From NCBI GenBank assembly GCA_900317565.1, contig ONHI01000007.1, positions 1 to 36,727 of the forward strand: a stretch of DNA of 36,727 nucleotides, given 5' to 3'. Below the pieces are notes generated by a model. The model had not been told where the DNA came from and did not search any database. It was given only the letters and a program-made list of their open reading frames with translations. A program made the position numbers and the translations under genes. Shown here in pieces: positions 11,026 through 19,503 of this stretch (positions are counted from its first letter, which is position 1; each line of letters opens with the position of its first letter). The DNA is from an uncultured Eubacteriales bacterium (GTDB taxonomy: Bacteria; Bacillota; Clostridia; Christensenellales; Aristaeellaceae).

Positions 11026-12399
11026 TCAGTCCCTCACGACCACGGTCGTGCCCTCGGGGCAATTGAAGTAGATCCACTTGGCGTCCTCCACGCGCAGGCG
11101 GACGCAGCCGTGGGAGGCCCGATGGCCGAGGCCGCCGTTGGAGGGGTTACCCTTGGGCTGGGAGAGGGTATTGGAGTGGAACAGCACGCCGCCCACGATG
11201 TGGTAGGCCCACTTGGCGTAGCAGTTGAACTCCTTGAAGTAATACCACTCGTCGCCGGTCTTGCCGCCGGCCTGGTAGGTGCCGATGGGCGTGGGGGTGT
11301 CCTTCTTGCCGGAGGCGCAGGGGAAGCTGTTCACCGGGCCGGCGTAGCAGTCGCCCAGCCACTGCATCACGTGCACCTTCTGATCGGAAACATCCACGAT
11401 CAGCTTGTAGGGGAATATGTATTCCTCGCTCTCGATGGCCCGCACCGAGAACAGCACGTTCTGGGTGGCCTCGTCGGCGATGCCCGTCTCGGGCAGCCCG
11501 TTCTTGCGCTGGAAGTACTTCACCGCCAGGTCGGACAGCTCGCCGAAGGAGCCGTCGGGATCGTACAGGTAGTTCAGCTGCTTCAGCCGGGTCTGCACCC
11601 GCAGCACCTCGTCGCCGCTGTCTCCCTTGGACACGGTCTTGCGGTACAGCGTGAAGGGCAGGTAGCCGTCCACGTAGTCCATCACCGCCGGGGTGATCGA
11701 GGCGTCGGTCAGCGGGTCGCTGGTGGGCGCGGGGGTCGTCAGCGGCTCGTCCGCCACCACGGGCATGTCGCCGAACATGCCGTTGGGATTCGGCGTGGCC
11801 GTGGGCACGGGCGTCGGGGTGACGCCGAAGCCGGGGTTCAGCGCGGTCATGTAGCTCTTGAAGGTGCGCACCGCGTTGTCGGTGCCCGAGCCGGTGATGC
11901 CGTCCACCTTGCCGCCGTAGAAGCCCCACTGGCCCAGCACGCTCTGCACCCGGGTCAGCTCGCCGCCGAACATGCTGCTGTCGGAGGCCGCCGCCACCAG
12001 CGTGGAGGGGTCGGAATACAGCTTCCGCTGGGTCTCGGAATCGGCGATGCCGGTCTCCGGCAGGTTGTTGTTGCGCTGGAAGGCCAGCACGGCGTCCTGG
12101 GTGGCCTCGCCGTATACGCCGTCCGCCGCGTCGCGCAGATAGCCCAGCTGGATCAGCCGGTTCTGCATGAACACGATGTAGGCGGTGCTGTCCGCGCCGT
12201 CGCTGTCGCCCAGCTTCAGCGTGGGATATTGCCCGTCGGACGGGGAGTCCGCACCGGTATAGCTGTCGGAATCGGACTGGACGCTGAGCGCCCCATCGGC
12301 GGTGCCGAACAGCGCCTCCTGTCCGGAAATGGCCAGGGCGGGCACGGAAATCGCCGCCATCAGCAGGGCGGCCAGCAGAATCCTCATTGCGCGTCGCAT
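11026..12399 (-). CDS. Secreted L,D-transpeptidase (YkuD) with peptidoglycan-binding domains
   Basis: This 457-residue exported protein makes 3-3 cross-links in peptidoglycan or attaches proteins to it. A signal peptide (about 1-25) is followed by a PG_binding_1 domain (DGVYGEATQDAVLAFQRNNNLPETG), a degenerate second copy (DGITGSGTDNAVRTFKSY), a Pro/Thr linker and a third copy (DGSFGELSDLAVKYFQRKNGLPETG). The C-terminal YkuD domain carries HRASHGCVRL, with His430 and catalytic Cys432. ATG 12399 was chosen for its GGAGG nine bases upstream and the signal peptide that follows. The open frame continues upstream to 12498 without family features. A TATAAT at 12465-12460 may be the -10 of its promoter, but no good -35 was seen. 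Confidence 0.93.
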   Translation of the reverse strand: MRRAMRILLAALLMAAISVPALAISGQEALFGTADGALSVQSDSDSYTGADSPSDGQYPTLKLGDSDGADSTAYIVFMQNRLIQLGYLRDAADGVYGEATQDAVLAFQRNNNLPETGIADSETQRKLYSDPSTLVAAASDSSMFGGELTRVQSVLGQWGFYGGKVDGITGSGTDNAVRTFKSYMTALNPGFGVTPTPVPTATPNPNGMFGDMPVVADEPLTTPAPTSDPLTDASITPAVMDYVDGYLPFTLYRKTVSKGDSGDEVLRVQTRLKQLNYLYDPDGSFGELSDLAVKYFQRKNGLPETGIADEATQNVLFSVRAIESEEYIFPYKLIVDVSDQKVHVMQWLGDCYAGPVNSFPCASGKKDTPTPIGTYQAGGKTGDEWYYFKEFNCYAKWAYHIVGGVLFHSNTLSQPKGNPSNGGLGHRASHGCVRLRVEDAKWIYFNCPEGTTVVVRD

Positions 12400-12498
12400 C
12401 GCAAAGTACCTCCGTCGGCGGGCATAACCCACCGTTGTTATCAATATTACATCCACTATATTATAGCCCCATACGCCGCCGTTTGCATGGCGATTCAT

Positions 12499-12648
12499 TT
12501 AATTTTCTGTTGCTTGTGTCGGCAGCGGCTCGGGCGTGGCCGTGGGGGCCTCGATGCGCACGCTGCCGCTCTCCACCACCGCGAAGCGGCAGCCCGCCAG
12601 CAGCAGCGCCAGCGCGGCCAATATCAGCGTAAAAACGATTCTCTTCAT
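12499..12648 (-). CDS. Small 49-residue lipoprotein, function unknown
   Basis: ATG 12648 to TAA 12499 encodes 49 residues. MKRIVFTLI opens a hydrophobic stretch that ends in LLLAG-C, a clear lipobox with Cys20. A mature tail of about 29 residues ends TATPEPLPTQATEN. The Pro/Thr-rich tail is typical of small membrane-anchored proteins. The gene starts eight bases after the T run of the isomerase terminator and has only a weak AGGA site. It is therefore probably expressed by read-through, or at a low level. No promoter was seen. Confidence 0.6.
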   Translation of the reverse strand: MKRIVFTLILAALALLLAGCRFAVVESGSVRIEAPTATPEPLPTQATEN

Positions 12649-12655
12649 GTCCTGC

Positions 12656-12691
12656 AAAAAGCGCCGCGGAGGCCCGAGGGCATCCGCGGCG
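12656..12691 (-). terminator. Intrinsic terminator of the isomerase gene
   Basis: On the minus strand the arms CGCCGCGGA and TCCGCGGCG (12691-12683 and 12670-12662) pair perfectly, with a further GCCC/GGGC helix inside, and TTTTT follows (12660-12656). This is a textbook Rho-independent terminator 17 bases after the stop at 12709. Confidence 0.92.
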
Positions 12692-12708
12692 AAGGGGTTC
12701 GGGTTCGA

Positions 12709-14196
12709 TCAAGCGAAGGGATTCTCGCTCTTGTAGTAGCAGCCCTTGGGCTGGTTGAAGCTGATCTTCTCGATGCCCAGATACTTGAGCACCTCGAAGA
12801 TGGCCTTGCCGGCATGGCCGAAGGCCACCGCGCCGTGGTGCGGATAGCCGTCCTCGATCAGCACATGGCGATAGAAGCGGTTCATCTCGGGGATGGCGAA
12901 CACGCCGATGCCGCCGAAGGACTGGGTGGCCACGGGCAGGACCTCGCCCTCGGCGATGTAGGCCTGCAGCACGCTGTCCTTGTTGCCCTGGAGGCGATAG
13001 AAGGTGATGTCGCCGGGAACGATATCGCCCTCGAGGGTGCCGCGGGTGATGTCGGGCTCTCCGCCGCCCTCAAGGCCGCGGTTCATGATCAGCTGGTACT
13101 TCATGGTGCCGCAGCTCAGACGGCACATGGGGGTGTTGCCGCAATGGAAGCCCATGAAGGTCTCGTTGTGGCGATAGTTGAACTTGCCCTCGATGCTCTG
13201 CTTGTACATGTCGGCGGGCACGCTGTTGTTGATGTCCAGCAGGGTGACGGCCTCGCCGGTCACGCAGGTGCCGATGTACTCGGACAGAGCGCCATAGATG
13301 TCCACCTCGCAGGCGGTGCAGATGCCCATGGCGGTCAGGCGGGAATTGACATAGCAGGGCACGAAGCCAAACTCGGTCTGGAAGGCCGGCCAGCACTTGT
13401 TGGCCATGACCACGTACTTCGCGGTGCCCTTGTTGGCCTCGATCCAGTCGAGCAGGGTCAGCTCATACTGGGCAAGCCTGGGCAGGATGCCGGGCATCTT
13501 GTTGCCCTCGCCCAGCTCGTCGGCCATCTCCTGGATCTTGGCGGGGATGCGGGGATCGTTGGCATGCTCCTTGTAGGCCTTCAGCAGGTCCAGCTCGGAG
13601 TTCTCCTGCACGTTCACGCCCAGCTTGAAGATCGGGGCGATGGGGGCGTTGCAGGCCAGGAAATCGAAGGGACGGGGACCGAAGGTGATGATCTTCAGAT
13701 CCTGCAGGCCCAGGATCGTGCGGGCAATGGGCACGAAATCGATGATCTCGTTGGCGCAGTACTCGGCGTCGCCCACGGGATACTCGGGGATATAGGCCTT
13801 GATGCCGCTCAGCTTCAGGTTATAGGAAGCGTTCAGCATGCCGCAATAGGCGTCGCCGCGGTCGCTGGACAGCACGCCGATGTTCTCCTCGGCCGCCGCG
13901 ATATACATGACGGGGCCGCCGAACTTCTTGGCGATCAGGGTCTCGGGGCCCTCGGGGCCGAAGTTACCCAGGAAGACGACCAGCGCGTTGATGCCGGACT
14001 TGACGATCTCGTCATAGGCCTCGTTGACGTTGGCGTCGATGCCGCCCTCGATGATGGTCTGACACTCGTAGATGTCAAAATTCTTGGCCTTCAGGGCAGC
14101 GACGATGGCCTTGCGGCGCTTCTCGGACAGGGTGATCGGGAAGCAGTCGCGGCTGACGGCGATAATGCCCATTTTGACCTGCGGGATGTTGTTCAT
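12709..14196 (-). CDS. L-fucose/L-arabinose isomerase-family protein
   Basis: The 495-residue protein resembles the FucI/AraA-like isomerases, which convert aldoses to ketoses with a divalent metal. The N-terminal Rossmann-type region (KMGIIAVSRDCFPI, GINALVVFLGNFGPEGPE) leads into a central domain (MANKCWPAFQTEFGFVPCYVNSRLT) and a C-terminal beta domain with GHAGKAIFEVLKYLGIEKI. It is not canonical FucI (about 590 residues) or AraA, so the substrate is open. ATG 14196 has AAGGAGG at good spacing; the upstream in-frame ATG at 14223 lies within the leader. It has its own promoter and terminator, so it is a single-gene unit. Sugar salvage from plant or host glycans is inferred from the neighbourhood. 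Confidence 0.82.
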   Translation of the reverse strand: MNNIPQVKMGIIAVSRDCFPITLSEKRRKAIVAALKAKNFDIYECQTIIEGGIDANVNEAYDEIVKSGINALVVFLGNFGPEGPETLIAKKFGGPVMYIAAAEENIGVLSSDRGDAYCGMLNASYNLKLSGIKAYIPEYPVGDAEYCANEIIDFVPIARTILGLQDLKIITFGPRPFDFLACNAPIAPIFKLGVNVQENSELDLLKAYKEHANDPRIPAKIQEMADELGEGNKMPGILPRLAQYELTLLDWIEANKGTAKYVVMANKCWPAFQTEFGFVPCYVNSRLTAMGICTACEVDIYGALSEYIGTCVTGEAVTLLDINNSVPADMYKQSIEGKFNYRHNETFMGFHCGNTPMCRLSCGTMKYQLIMNRGLEGGGEPDITRGTLEGDIVPGDITFYRLQGNKDSVLQAYIAEGEVLPVATQSFGGIGVFAIPEMNRFYRHVLIEDGYPHHGAVAFGHAGKAIFEVLKYLGIEKISFNQPKGCYYKSENPFA

Positions 14197-14251
14197 AGGT
14201 ATCTCCTCCTTATAAATATCCATATTAAGTTATAGTACACCGGATAACCCA

Positions 14252-14280
14252 ATAATAACATGCTTTGGGTATGTAGTCAA
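14252..14280 (-). promoter_or_regulatory. Sigma-A-type promoter of the isomerase gene
   Basis: On the minus strand, TTGACT (14280-14275), a 17-base spacer and TATTAT (14257-14252) precede the ATG at 14196. The initially transcribed leader includes GTTAT and ATAAC ten bases apart, a weak dyad that may be an operator. Confidence 0.75.
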
Positions 14281-14290
14281 GAGGTAATTT

Positions 14291-14351
14291 CAAATGGCAA
14301 ATGTCAAATGGGAAATGACCGAAAACCCGGTCATTTCCCATTCCCCATTCA
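14291..14351. repeat. Heptamer repeats and a 15-bp hairpin at the end of the SH3 gene
   Basis: On the plus strand, CAAATGG, CAAATGT and CAAATGG follow each other from 14291. On the other side, read on the minus strand, GAATGGG-GAATGGG begins inside the SH3 gene's TGA (14351-14349). The two sides form a perfect 15-base stem (14307-14321 with 14328-14342) with a 6-base loop. The structure may serve as a terminator for the SH3 gene, though its U tract is interrupted. Confidence 0.75.
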
Positions 14352-15053
14352 GTAGATCCCCTTCCCGCCCGTATACGTCGTGCCGTCGTTCAGCGTCAGC
14401 GCGGTATACTTCGCGGAGATCCAGCAATCCTCGCCGTAGTGGCTGCAATGGTACCAGCAGGTGCCGGAATCGTCCCGGGCGGCATCGCCGGCGTAGCCCA
14501 GCACCTCGCCGCCGAACAGCAGCCCCAGGGGCTCGTAGTCCAGGCCCGGACCGGCGCGAAGGATCAGGTCCGTGCCGGAGTTGACGGCGCTCACGGTGCC
14601 CGGCATGCCCGACAGCCATCCGGTCTGGAAGCGTAGGTCCGCGGGCAGCATCACGTCCAGGTATTCGATGCAGATATAGCCCCGCTGCCCGCTGTAGCCC
14701 GCCTCGACGAACCAGCGGTCGTTGCCGGAGTAGGCCGTGTTGGCGTAGACGTACACCAGCGCGCCCAGCGGCACCTCGGCCAGCAGCGCGGCCTTGGTGG
14801 AGGGCTCCTCCCGCAGGGAGACCGCCTTCTTGCAGTTCACGACCTCGGCCATCAGCGGATAGGTCATGCCCGCCGCCCCGGCTTCCGTCCCGGAGGCCTC
14901 CGGCAGCGCGGCCCCGGAGGCCTCCGCCTGGGGCGCGGGCGTCTCCTCCTCCGGCGGCAGGGTGAAGAATTCCCAGCCCCCGGCGGCCTGCTCGGCGCAA
15001 GCGGCGGGAAGCGTGAGGATCAGTATGAGCAGCATGCAGTATAAGCGTTTCAT
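14349..15053 (-). CDS. Secreted protein with two bacterial SH3 domains
   Basis: The 234-residue protein has a signal peptide (about 1-21, with a site after ACA) and a Glu/Pro/Ala-rich linker to about residue 65. Two SH3b-type modules follow. The first contains KAVSLREEPSTKAALLAEVPLGALVYVYANT and ends in GYICIEYLDV. The second contains TDLILRAGPGLDYEPLGLLFGGEVLGY and ends in CWISAKYTALT. Such domains bind peptidoglycan or peptides at the cell surface. No enzymatic domain is present. The gene lies 63 bases downstream of asnS on the same strand with a hairpin between, so its expression may be partly coupled. Its stop codon is built into a heptamer repeat. Confidence 0.85.
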   Translation of the reverse strand: MKRLYCMLLILILTLPAACAEQAAGGWEFFTLPPEEETPAPQAEASGAALPEASGTEAGAAGMTYPLMAEVVNCKKAVSLREEPSTKAALLAEVPLGALVYVYANTAYSGNDRWFVEAGYSGQRGYICIEYLDVMLPADLRFQTGWLSGMPGTVSAVNSGTDLILRAGPGLDYEPLGLLFGGEVLGYAGDAARDDSGTCWYHCSHYGEDCWISAKYTALTLNDGTTYTGGKGIY

Positions 15054-15075
15054 GGATGCGACCTTCTCTCTACAG

Positions 15076-15105
15076 CATCGCCGCGCCTGAACAGGCGCGG
15101 CGATG
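15076..15105 (-). terminator. Hairpin after asnS
   Basis: Fourteen-base arms (15076-15089 and 15092-15105) pair perfectly just after the asnS stop. There is no U run on the minus strand after the stem, so it may pause or protect the 3' end rather than terminate fully. Confidence 0.6.
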
Positions 15106-15116
15106 GATGCTCGTTT

Positions 15117-16514
<1,398 letters not shown>

Positions 16515-16557
16515 GGATCTTCCCTCTTTCAGGCGGTTTTTACAGATGCTTTCCACT

Positions 16558-16586
16558 ATTATACCCAAATGAATGTTAAGAGTAAA
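16558..16586 (-). promoter_or_regulatory. Sigma-A-type promoter of asnS
   Basis: On the minus strand, TTTACT (16586-16581), a 17-base spacer and a perfect TATAAT (16563-16558) give a short leader of about 35 bases before the ATG at 16514. The leader is too short for a T-box riboswitch. Confidence 0.75.
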
Positions 16587-16664
16587 GGGTGGACGGCGGA
16601 AATCGCGCAAGTGTGGATGGAAATGGCACGGGAGGATACTTTTCTGCTGAAGGGGCCGTGTGAA

Positions 16665-16706
16665 CCGCGTCCCTCCGTTTAGGGGAACGGGGAACGCGGC
16701 TTTTTT
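16665..16706 (+). terminator. Terminator-like hairpin with six T, inside a 450-base gap
   Basis: CCGCGT (16665-16670) pairs with ACGCGG (16694-16699), with an inner CCGTT/AACGG helix. TTTTTT (16701-16706) follows after one C. On the plus strand this is a good intrinsic terminator. No gene precedes it in that direction, so it may end a short non-coding transcript that starts within 16587-16660. Confidence 0.6.
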
Positions 16707-16861
16707 GGCGGCTTGCCTTCAGAACCAGGAACTTCGCCGACTGCCCACATCGCGGTCAGCCTGGCTCGTTCAATGGTTCCTGCCGGCAAGCCGCCGTATG
16801 AGAGGGGTGCCCTATCCCCCGCTTCGCGGGTACTTCCCGCTGTGATGGGGAAGTACCCGCG
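16707..16861. other. Multi-helix structured element, candidate non-coding RNA
   Basis: Three coaxial helices with asymmetric internal loops are visible. P1 is GGCGGCTTGCC (16707-16717) with 16785-16795. P2 is CAGGAAC (16726-16732) with 16776-16782. P3 is GCCGACTGC (16736-16744) with 16752-16760, with one mismatch and one wobble. A separate 14-base perfect stem follows (16825-16838 with 16848-16861). The pattern looks like folded RNA rather than a protein gene. Strand and class are undetermined: no match to 6S, SRP, RNase P, tmRNA or a T-box could be recognised. Short open frames across it are probably spurious. Confidence 0.5.
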
Positions 16862-16901
16862 CAAATAGCAACATATGCGCCATTTCTTGACATACTCTTG
16901 C

Positions 16902-16930
16902 TTTTAATGTGCATATATTCATGCTACAAT
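16902..16930 (+). promoter_or_regulatory. Candidate extended -10 promoter of the GT2-MATE operon
   Basis: TGC-TACAAT (16922-16930) is an extended -10 element, with a weak -35 (TTTTAA, 16902-16907) at 17 bases. A better -35 sequence, TTGACA at 16887-16892, is present but has no matching -10 at the right distance. Confidence 0.45.
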
Positions 16931-16963
16931 GGTGATAATATGCAATCATGAGGAGTGAATCCC

Positions 16964-17977
16964 TTGAAACTGATAACCTTTACGGTGCCCTGCTACAATT
17001 CGGCGGCCTACATGGATCACTGCATCCAGACGCTGCTGACCGCCGGGGAGGACGCCGAGATCCTGCTGGTGGACGACGGCAGCACCGACGAGACCGGCGC
17101 CATCGCGGACCGCTACGCGGCGGAGTATCCGAACGTGGTGCGCGCCATCCACCAGGAGAACGGCGGCCACGGCGCGGGCGTCAACCAGGGCATGCAGAAC
17201 GCCACCGGGTTGTATTTCAAGGTCGTGGATTCCGACGACTGGCTGGACACGGAGGCGCTGGCGCAGCTGATGGAGAAGCTGCGCAGGTTCGAAGAGCCGG
17301 TGGACCTGATCCTGTGCAACTACGTCTACGAGCACGTGGAGGACAACAGCCAGCGGGTGGTGCGCTATCGCAAGGTGCTGCCCACGGACAAGGTGTTCGG
17401 CTGGGACGAGGTGGGCCGCTTCAACGCCACCCAGTTCATCACGATGCACGCCGCCGTGTACCGCACCGAGGTGCTGCGCAAGACGGGCATCAGGCTGCCC
17501 AAGCACACCTTCTACGTGGACAACCTGTACGTCTACCAGCCGCTGCCCGACGTGGAGACGCTGTACTATCTGGACGTCGACCTGTACCGCTATTTCATCG
17601 GCCGGGCAGACCAGTCCGTGACGGAGGAGAACCTGATTCGCCGCATCGACCAGCAGATCCTCGTGACCAAGATCATGGTGGACGTCCACGATCTGCAGGC
17701 CCTGGAGGCGCGCAACAAGCGCCTGGCGCTGTACATGTACCACTATATCTCCATCATGCTGATGATCTGCACGATCTACCTGATGATGTCCGGCACGCCG
17801 GAGAGCCGGGAGAAATCCGACGCGCTGTGGCAGTGGCTGAAGGACACCCACCCCGCCATCTTCCGGCGGATGCGCTATCGCAGCGCCAACGTGGCCTTCC
17901 TGCTGCCCGGCAAGGTGGGCCGGGACATCGACCTGTTCTTCTACAAGCTGCTGCGCAGGATATACAAGTTCAACTGA
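16964..17977 (+). CDS. Family 2 glycosyltransferase
   Basis: The 337-residue enzyme has the GT-A fold opening of GT2 transferases: FTVPCYNSAAYM, then EILLVDDGSTDETG (about 33-46) and the metal/nucleotide motif VVDSDDW (about 88). It transfers a sugar from a nucleotide donor to an unknown acceptor at the inner membrane face. The helical C-terminal part ends KLLRRIYKFN and has no clear transmembrane segment. The start is taken as TTG 16964: AGGAG ends eight bases upstream, whereas the in-frame GTG at 16955 overlaps that site. The MATE exporter follows after 34 bases, so the pair forms an operon. Confidence 0.88.
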   Translation: MKLITFTVPCYNSAAYMDHCIQTLLTAGEDAEILLVDDGSTDETGAIADRYAAEYPNVVRAIHQENGGHGAGVNQGMQNATGLYFKVVDSDDWLDTEALAQLMEKLRRFEEPVDLILCNYVYEHVEDNSQRVVRYRKVLPTDKVFGWDEVGRFNATQFITMHAAVYRTEVLRKTGIRLPKHTFYVDNLYVYQPLPDVETLYYLDVDLYRYFIGRADQSVTEENLIRRIDQQILVTKIMVDVHDLQALEARNKRLALYMYHYISIMLMICTIYLMMSGTPESREKSDALWQWLKDTHPAIFRRMRYRSANVAFLLPGKVGRDIDLFFYKLLRRIYKFN

Positions 17978-18011
17978 TCGACATACCGCTATTTCCAAGG
18001 AGAGCTGATCC

Positions 18012-19394
18012 ATGCAAAACGCCGCCCCCGCCGAGAACAAGATGGGCGTCATGCCGATCCCCAAGCTGATACTGAACATGTCGCTGCCGATGATACTGTC
18101 CATGCTGGTGCAGGCGCTGTACAACGTGGTGGACAGCTATTTCGTGGCCCGCTTTGAGCAGGACGCGCTGACGGCGGTGTCGCTGGCCTTCCCCGCGCAG
18201 AACCTGATGATCGGCTTCGCCACCGGCACGGCGGTGGGCGTGAACGCGCTTCTGAGCCGGGCGCTGGGCGAAAAGAACCCGAAGCTGGCGAACCAGATCG
18301 CCGAAAACGGCGTGTTCCTGGCGATGGTGGGCTACGCCATATTCCTGCTGTTCGGGCTGTTCGGGGTGCGCCCCTTCTTCGCCGCCCAGACGGACGTGAC
18401 CAAGATCGTGAATTACGGTGTGGATTACCTGACGGTGATCTGCTGCTTCAGCTTCGGCGTGTTCGGCCAGATCATGTTCGAGCGGCTGATGCAGTCCACG
18501 GGCCGCACGATCTACACCATGTTCACCCAGGGCATCGGCGCGATCATCAACCTCATACTGGACCCGATATTCATATTCGTGCTGCACCAGGGCGCGAAGG
18601 GCGCGGCCATCGCCACGGTCATCGGCCAGATCATCGCCTTCGGCATCGCGGTGACGCTGAACCACATCAAGAACGACGACGTGAACCTGAAGCTGCGGGA
18701 ATTCCGGCCGAACCTGAAGCTGATCGGCCGCATTTACGCCATCGGCGTGCCGTCGATACTGATGATGGCCATCGGATCGCTGATGACCTTCCTGCTGAAC
18801 ATCATACTGATCACCTACACCGCCGCCCAGGAGCTGGCCGCCACGGTGTTCGGCGTGTACTTCAAGCTGAACAGCTTCGTGTTCATGCCCGTGTTCGGCC
18901 TGAACAACGGCATCATCCCCATCATCGCCTACAACTACGGCGCGCGCAACCGCCGCCGGATGATGGAGGCGGTGAAGATGGCGATACTGTTCGCCGCCAG
19001 CTACATCTTCCTGGGGCTGCTGGCCTTCATGATCATCCCCGGCCCGCTGCTGCGGATATTCAACGCCAGCGAGGAGATGCTGCGCGTGGGCATCCCCGCC
19101 ATACGCATCATCGGCAGCACCTTCCTGTTCGCCGGCACCTGCATCGCCATGGGCTCGGTATTCCAGGCGCTGGGCTACGGCATCTATTCGATGATCGTGT
19201 CCTTCGCCCGCCAGCTGGTGGTGCTGCTGCCCTCGGCCTACCTGCTCGCGCGGCTGGGCATGCAGACCGGCAACGACACCCTGGTCTGGTACGCCTTCCC
19301 CATCGCCGAGATCGCCTCGCTGGCGACGACGCTGTTCCTGTTCGCGCGGCTGTACAACAACGTCATCAAGCCCATCCCGGAGGGGGACCGGTAG
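18012..19394 (+). CDS. MATE-family multidrug/metabolite exporter
   Basis: The 460-residue membrane protein has about twelve hydrophobic helices in two six-helix halves. The first half opens with NMSLPMILSMLVQALYNVVDSYFVARF, a MATE hallmark. The second half has IGVPSILMMAIGSLMTFLLN and the loop FGLNNGIIPIIAYNYGARN, also typical. These exporters use Na+ or H+ gradients to expel cationic drugs or metabolites. ATG 18012 has AAGGAGA upstream. Given the preceding glycosyltransferase, export of a glycosylated compound is possible, but this is inference from position only. Confidence 0.93.
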   Translation: MQNAAPAENKMGVMPIPKLILNMSLPMILSMLVQALYNVVDSYFVARFEQDALTAVSLAFPAQNLMIGFATGTAVGVNALLSRALGEKNPKLANQIAENGVFLAMVGYAIFLLFGLFGVRPFFAAQTDVTKIVNYGVDYLTVICCFSFGVFGQIMFERLMQSTGRTIYTMFTQGIGAIINLILDPIFIFVLHQGAKGAAIATVIGQIIAFGIAVTLNHIKNDDVNLKLREFRPNLKLIGRIYAIGVPSILMMAIGSLMTFLLNIILITYTAAQELAATVFGVYFKLNSFVFMPVFGLNNGIIPIIAYNYGARNRRRMMEAVKMAILFAASYIFLGLLAFMIIPGPLLRIFNASEEMLRVGIPAIRIIGSTFLFAGTCIAMGSVFQALGYGIYSMIVSFARQLVVLLPSAYLLARLGMQTGNDTLVWYAFPIAEIASLATTLFLFARLYNNVIKPIPEGDR

Positions 19395-19427
19395 GGGGAT
19401 TTCCACACCCGTACAGCATTTATAACA

Positions 19428-19456
19428 TTGACATAATATGACAGGCATTGTATAAT
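19428..19456 (+). promoter_or_regulatory. Full-consensus sigma-A promoter of the LRR/BIG2 gene
   Basis: A perfect TTGACA (19428-19433), a 17-base spacer and a perfect TATAAT (19451-19456). A promoter this strong usually drives a highly expressed gene or is held down by a repressor. The inverted repeat at 19439-19481 overlaps the -10 element. Confidence 0.9.
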
Positions 19457-19481
19457 CCAAGCAGGATCACAATGCCTGTCA
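19439..19481. promoter_or_regulatory. Perfect 13-bp inverted repeat over the promoter, candidate operator
   Basis: TGACAGGCATTGT (19439-19451) and ACAATGCCTGTCA (19469-19481) are exact inverted copies separated by 17 bases. The left arm fills the spacer and touches the -10. The right arm lies in the first transcribed bases. Binding of a dimer or tetramer would block polymerase. Alternatively the repeat folds in read-through RNA from the MATE gene, but no U run follows. Confidence 0.65.
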
Positions 19482-19503
19482 CATCATTAAAGGGGGTATT
19501 TCC

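Noticed and set aside
16584-16598. AGGGTGGACGGCGG on the plus strand resembles the T-box sequence (AGGGTGGNACCGCG), near a tRNA synthetase gene.
   Set aside because: It is on the strand opposite to asnS and overlaps the asnS -35 region. No stem I features or antiterminator were seen, and the asnS leader is only about 35 bases.
16660-16864. Two 61-codon open frames, one on each strand, in the asnS-GT2 gap.
   Set aside because: Both lie across strong stem-loops and lack convincing ribosome sites. The structure explains the sequence better than coding does.
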